This document shows, in pieces, positions 16,011-18,316 of a stretch of 18,316 bases of DNA. The notes under the pieces are model-generated. The model made no database searches, was not told the origin of the DNA, and saw only the letters and a list, made by a program, of their open reading frames with translations. The DNA is from Firmicutes bacterium UBA4845 (GTDB lineage Bacteria > Bacillota > Clostridia > Tissierellales > Sedimentibacteraceae): NCBI GenBank assembly GCA_002399975.1, contig DHER01000072.1, positions 1-18,316 on the forward strand, written 5' to 3'. The number at the start of each line of letters is the position of its first letter. The first letter of the stretch is position 1. The position numbers and the translations under genes are program-made.

Positions 16011-16034
16011 AGAGTTCACCTCTTTCCGCCTAAT

Positions 16035-16063
16035 ATTCTAACATAATCCCGAAAAATAATCAA
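16035..16063 (-). promoter_or_regulatory. lexA promoter
   Basis: On the minus strand, TTGATT (16063-16058), a 17-base spacer and TAGAAT (16040-16035) form a good sigma-A promoter. Transcription would start near 16028, just upstream of the lexA ribosome binding site. Confidence 0.75.
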
Positions 16064-16074
16064 ACATTTGTTTG
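16061..16074. promoter_or_regulatory. LexA-type (SOS) operator upstream of lexA
   Basis: CAAACATTTGTTTG has the CNAAC-N4-GTTNG form of the Gram-positive SOS box (consensus CGAAC-N4-GTTCG), with one change in each arm, symmetrically. It overlaps the first bases of the lexA -35 box, the expected place for autorepression. Confidence 0.75.
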
Positions 16075-16159
16075 AAATCAAGCTCCAAATTCATAGTGAA
16101 TATAATAGCAAAATTATTATGTCATAAGTTTATATAGTAATAAGAATTTAATTTAAAAT

Positions 16160-17119
16160 TTATTTATTTAAAGGATTGTGTTTAACTGCATCACGAAGCT
16201 GGTCTTTATTAATGTGAGTATATATTTGTGTAGTTGATACACTTTCGTGTCCCAATATTTCTTGCAATGTTCGAATATCAACATGGCCGTATTGATACAT
16301 TAAAGTTGCAGCAGTATGCCGCAGTTTGTGAGGAGAGTAGTGCTTGCCTGACAAACCCGCTTTATTTAAATATTTATCCACCATATGCTGTACCCCTCTT
16401 TGTGTGAATCTCGTTTTTCGATTGCTTATAAAAAGAGCATTTTCATGTCCTGGTTTTGGTTTAGGACGAACTTGAAGATATTCTTCAACGGCCTCTACGC
16501 ATGCATCATTTAAATATATAGTCCGTTCCTTGTTTCCTTTGCCTACAACAGTTAATGTATCACCCTTGATTTTATCTATATTGATACTTATAAGTTCAGA
16601 TAAACGCAACCCGCAGTTTAAAAATAAAGTTATAATTGCAAAATCTCTCTTTTCATTAGGGCCGCTTATGGATGAAAGAACGCTCTTTGATTCGTCTAGA
16701 GTCAAGGCAACAGGAAGCCGGCTGTTTTTCTTTGGAGTTTCCAAATCCAATGCAGGATTTTCAGGAATTATTTTTACTATAGAATAAAGATATTTGAAAA
16801 AAGAGCGCAGGCATGCAATTTTTCGTGCCTTAGTCCTGTTTGAATTATTTCTTTCCCTGTCAACAAAAGCTATGAAAGCGTGGAGGTCCATAATTTTAAT
16901 TTTTTTTAAAACTTCTATTGAAACAAGAAAAATATCAATATTATCAAACACCTCAGTTTTAGAACTAAGTTTGAATCTTAATACAAGGAATCTGTAAAAA
17001 GTCCTCAGGTCAAGAAAATATTCGCTTACTGTTTTTTCCGATTTACCTTTTACAGATAGCATATATTCTAAAAAGTCGCTCATGGGAGAGGGGCATATGC
17101 CGCTATAATTAATGTACAT
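16160..17119 (-). CDS. Tyrosine site-specific recombinase (XerC/XerD-like)
   Basis: A 319-residue tyrosine recombinase with a SAM-like N-terminal core-binding domain (about 12-125) and a complete catalytic domain. Active-site residues: Arg172 in 'GLRLSEL', Lys194 in 'VGKGNKER', His264 and Arg267 in 'PHKLRHT', His291 in 'LGHESVSTT' and nucleophile Tyr300 in 'QIYTH'. The size and the C-terminal half resemble XerC/XerD or RipX, but the N-terminal domain is longer and has an insert (about 50-75), so it may be a chromosomal Xer paralogue rather than the dimer-resolving pair. No attachment site, excisionase or phage gene is nearby. AAGGAG (17130-17125) lies five bases before the ATG. It could read through into lexA, as no clear terminator separates them. 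Confidence 0.88.
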   Translation of the reverse strand: MYINYSGICPSPMSDFLEYMLSVKGKSEKTVSEYFLDLRTFYRFLVLRFKLSSKTEVFDNIDIFLVSIEVLKKIKIMDLHAFIAFVDRERNNSNRTKARKIACLRSFFKYLYSIVKIIPENPALDLETPKKNSRLPVALTLDESKSVLSSISGPNEKRDFAIITLFLNCGLRLSELISINIDKIKGDTLTVVGKGNKERTIYLNDACVEAVEEYLQVRPKPKPGHENALFISNRKTRFTQRGVQHMVDKYLNKAGLSGKHYSPHKLRHTAATLMYQYGHVDIRTLQEILGHESVSTTQIYTHINKDQLRDAVKHNPLNK

Positions 17120-17169
17120 AATTTCTCCTTAGTAATAAAAATAAAATGTCGCAAAATCTTTATAACTAA

Positions 17170-17198
17170 ATTATATATAAAAACAGAACAAAAGGCAA
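17170..17198 (-). promoter_or_regulatory. Promoter of the tyrosine recombinase gene
   Basis: On the minus strand, TTGCCT (17198-17193), a 17-base spacer and TATAAT (17175-17170) are well placed, giving an untranslated leader of about 45 bases. The leader contains the 12-mer ATTTTGCGACAT (17157-17146 on the minus strand). Confidence 0.65.
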
Positions 17199-17237
17199 GA
17201 CAAGCTTTATATTTTTTTCTAGTGTTTGTAATAAATG

Positions 17238-17267
17238 TTACTGAAAATTATTGTAATGTAGTATAAA
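17238..17267 (+). promoter_or_regulatory. Possible promoter of the DUF166-like gene
   Basis: A TATAAA box (17262-17267) lies 18 bases after a weak TTACTG (17238-17243). The -10 is reasonable and the -35 is poor. It is divergent from the recombinase promoter about 40 bases away in the 205-base gap. Confidence 0.35.
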
Positions 17268-17324
17268 ATAAAAAATAATAAGGATGGCAACAACTTATAT
17301 TCTAAAGGAGGCAGGAAAGTAGTT

Positions 17325-18131
17325 ATGAAAATACTTATTATTTGTTCCGAAAAAAGTAATAGATTACCCGAAAATGAATTTTATATGAAAACCGACAGCA
17401 GATTTGCCAACTCTAAATTTATACCCAATATAAAAAATAATAAAAAAGTTTGTACAGTATGTGGTAAAGACTGTATATGGTGTAGAGGTAAATATAAATT
17501 GAATTTTAGTGACAGTATAAGCGAAATAATAAAGCTTCCTGATTTATACATGAAATTTGAAGATGAGTCGTTAAAATATCTTCCAAGGAAATTCAAAGAA
17601 CATGATTTGGCTGTTTTGCTGGGAATACATGAAGACATAATTGTTGAGATTCCGAAGCTATTGTATAACAGCGGCGGAAAAGCATTGATAGCTCCTTGCG
17701 AAAGTGGAGCATGGATGTCCCAATGGACAAGAGAAAAAATGGTGGAAGAATGTGAAAAATATAATTTACAGTATGCATTCCCAAAACCATTTTGTACGTT
17801 AGCTTATGGAAAGTTTCCCCTTATAAACGAATTTATAGATACTTTTAAAATGGGTGTTCCAAAATTTAGGCTGTATGTGGATAACAAAAATAAAATAAAA
17901 AAAGCACAAGTTATTATATCTGCGCCATGCGGCAACGGATATAATATAGCCAAGCATCTGGTAAACAAAAGCCTTGGAGAGGAAGCCAAAAAAACAGTTG
18001 CAAAATACTGGCATAGCTATCCATGTCTCGGTGACATGCATGTAGATTCCGAATTGGGTGATACGCCTCTTCATATTGCCGGTTACACACATTATAACGC
18101 GCTTGAAAGGGCTGAAATAATAAAAATTTAA
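17325..18131 (+). CDS. DUF166-like protein with a four-cysteine cluster
   Basis: A 268-residue soluble protein that resembles the DUF166 family (PF02593), found in methanogens and some bacteria and at times labelled thymidylate-synthase-like without proof. Family-type motifs seen: 'ALIAPCESGAW' (120-130), 'PKPFC' (153-157), 'APCGNGYNIAKHLV' (from 200) and 'HSYPCLGDMHVD' (230-241). The N-terminus carries CX2CX3CX2C (Cys43, 46, 50, 53), and there are ten Cys in all, so an iron-sulfur cluster or zinc is plausible. The function is unknown. AAAGGAGG (17304-17311) is 13 bases before the ATG, rather far, with a second AGGAAAG (17313-17319) at normal spacing. It appears to be a single-gene unit divergent from the recombinase. 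Confidence 0.7.
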   Translation: MKILIICSEKSNRLPENEFYMKTDSRFANSKFIPNIKNNKKVCTVCGKDCIWCRGKYKLNFSDSISEIIKLPDLYMKFEDESLKYLPRKFKEHDLAVLLGIHEDIIVEIPKLLYNSGGKALIAPCESGAWMSQWTREKMVEECEKYNLQYAFPKPFCTLAYGKFPLINEFIDTFKMGVPKFRLYVDNKNKIKKAQVIISAPCGNGYNIAKHLVNKSLGEEAKKTVAKYWHSYPCLGDMHVDSELGDTPLHIAGYTHYNALERAEIIKI

Positions 18132-18316
18132 AGATTTCTTATGACAGTTAAATTTTTATGTTTTTAGAAGAAATGTTTTAATAGCCATATAAATAGTCGA
18201 TTAATGAAATATCTTTCGTTAAAACGCATTTTATAGCCCCGAATTTTTTAAATAGCCATATAAATTTATACTTATTAGGTCCCCCCTCTTGCTTTTTCTT
18301 ATTATGTCGCAAAATA
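18132..18316. other. Non-coding tail of the window
   Basis: No open frame of useful length and no clear terminator hairpin was seen in these 185 bases. They contain two copies of a 14-base direct repeat, a partial third ATAGCC (18233-18238), a C6 tract (18281-18286) in very AT-rich sequence, and a second copy of the 12-mer ATGTCGCAAAAT (18304-18315). It may be the upstream region of a gene beyond the window. Confidence 0.6.
18181..18265. repeat. Pair of 14-base direct repeats
   Basis: ATAGCCATATAAAT occurs at 18181-18194 and 18252-18265, 71 bases apart and each preceded by a T-rich run. The spacing is close to seven helical turns, which would place proteins bound at both sites on nearly the same face of the DNA. 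Confidence 0.75.

Noticed and set aside
16011..16019. GTG start three codons upstream in lexA
   Set aside because: The GTG is the end of the AGAGGTG ribosome binding site that serves the ATG at 16010.
16075..16159. Terminator between the recombinase gene and lexA
   Set aside because: Only short AT-only inverted repeats were found, with no stable stem.
16160..17119. Prophage or integrative element marked by the tyrosine recombinase
   Set aside because: There are no phage or conjugation genes, no tRNA target and no att-like repeats nearby, and the neighbours are core chromosomal genes.
1..18316. CRISPR array, retron or toxin-antitoxin pair
   Set aside because: No regularly spaced repeats, reverse transcriptase or paired small toxin/antitoxin frames were seen; the gaps are short and explained by promoters, operators and hairpins, apart from the final 185 bases.

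Overview
The window looks like a stretch of chromosome from a low-GC, anaerobic, clostridia-like Firmicute. The evidence is AT-rich sequence, strong AAGGAGG-type ribosome binding sites, TTGACA/TATAAT promoters, and the order miaB-mutS-mutL-miaA-hfq-(methionine gamma-lyase-like)-lexA, which is typical of Clostridia. I cannot name a genus from the sequence alone. No tRNA, rRNA, CRISPR array, IS element or prophage was seen, and every gene appears intact.

Bases 20-6551 are devoted to iron. First comes a ferric-siderophore-type ABC importer (lipoprotein, FecCD permease, ATPase), closed by a strong terminator at 2923-2964. A ferrous-iron Feo module follows: two FeoA proteins, FeoB, an unusual Fur-family protein and a 50-residue Cys-rich FeoB-associated membrane protein, closed by a hairpin at 6560-6605. 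The feo promoter (3004-3032) carries a Fur-like palindrome upstream of its -35 box and a DtxR/IdeR-like palindrome over its -10 box. A near-copy of the second palindrome lies just before feoB.

Bases 6681-15370 hold one probable six-gene operon behind a near-consensus extended -10 promoter: miaB, mutS, mutL, miaA, hfq and a PLP-dependent methionine gamma-lyase-family gene. It joins tRNA A37 modification (MiaA adds the isopentenyl group, MiaB then methylthiolates it), mismatch repair with an endonuclease-type MutL, and RNA chaperone Hfq. A bidirectional hairpin (15333-15370) separates it from the convergent lexA.

Bases 15387-17119 hold lexA and, upstream of it on the same minus strand, a complete tyrosine recombinase. 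lexA has its own promoter with a LexA-type palindrome over the -35 box. Divergent from the recombinase is a DUF166-like protein (17325-18131) with a CX2CX3CX2C cluster. The last 185 bases are non-coding and hold a pair of 14-base direct repeats and a C6 tract.

The most interesting features are the two matched operators with an additional Fur-like site at feo, the Cys-rich, His-poor Fur paralogue inside the feo operon, the DUF166 protein with its possible metal cluster, and an in-frame 9-base triple repeat in the mutL linker.
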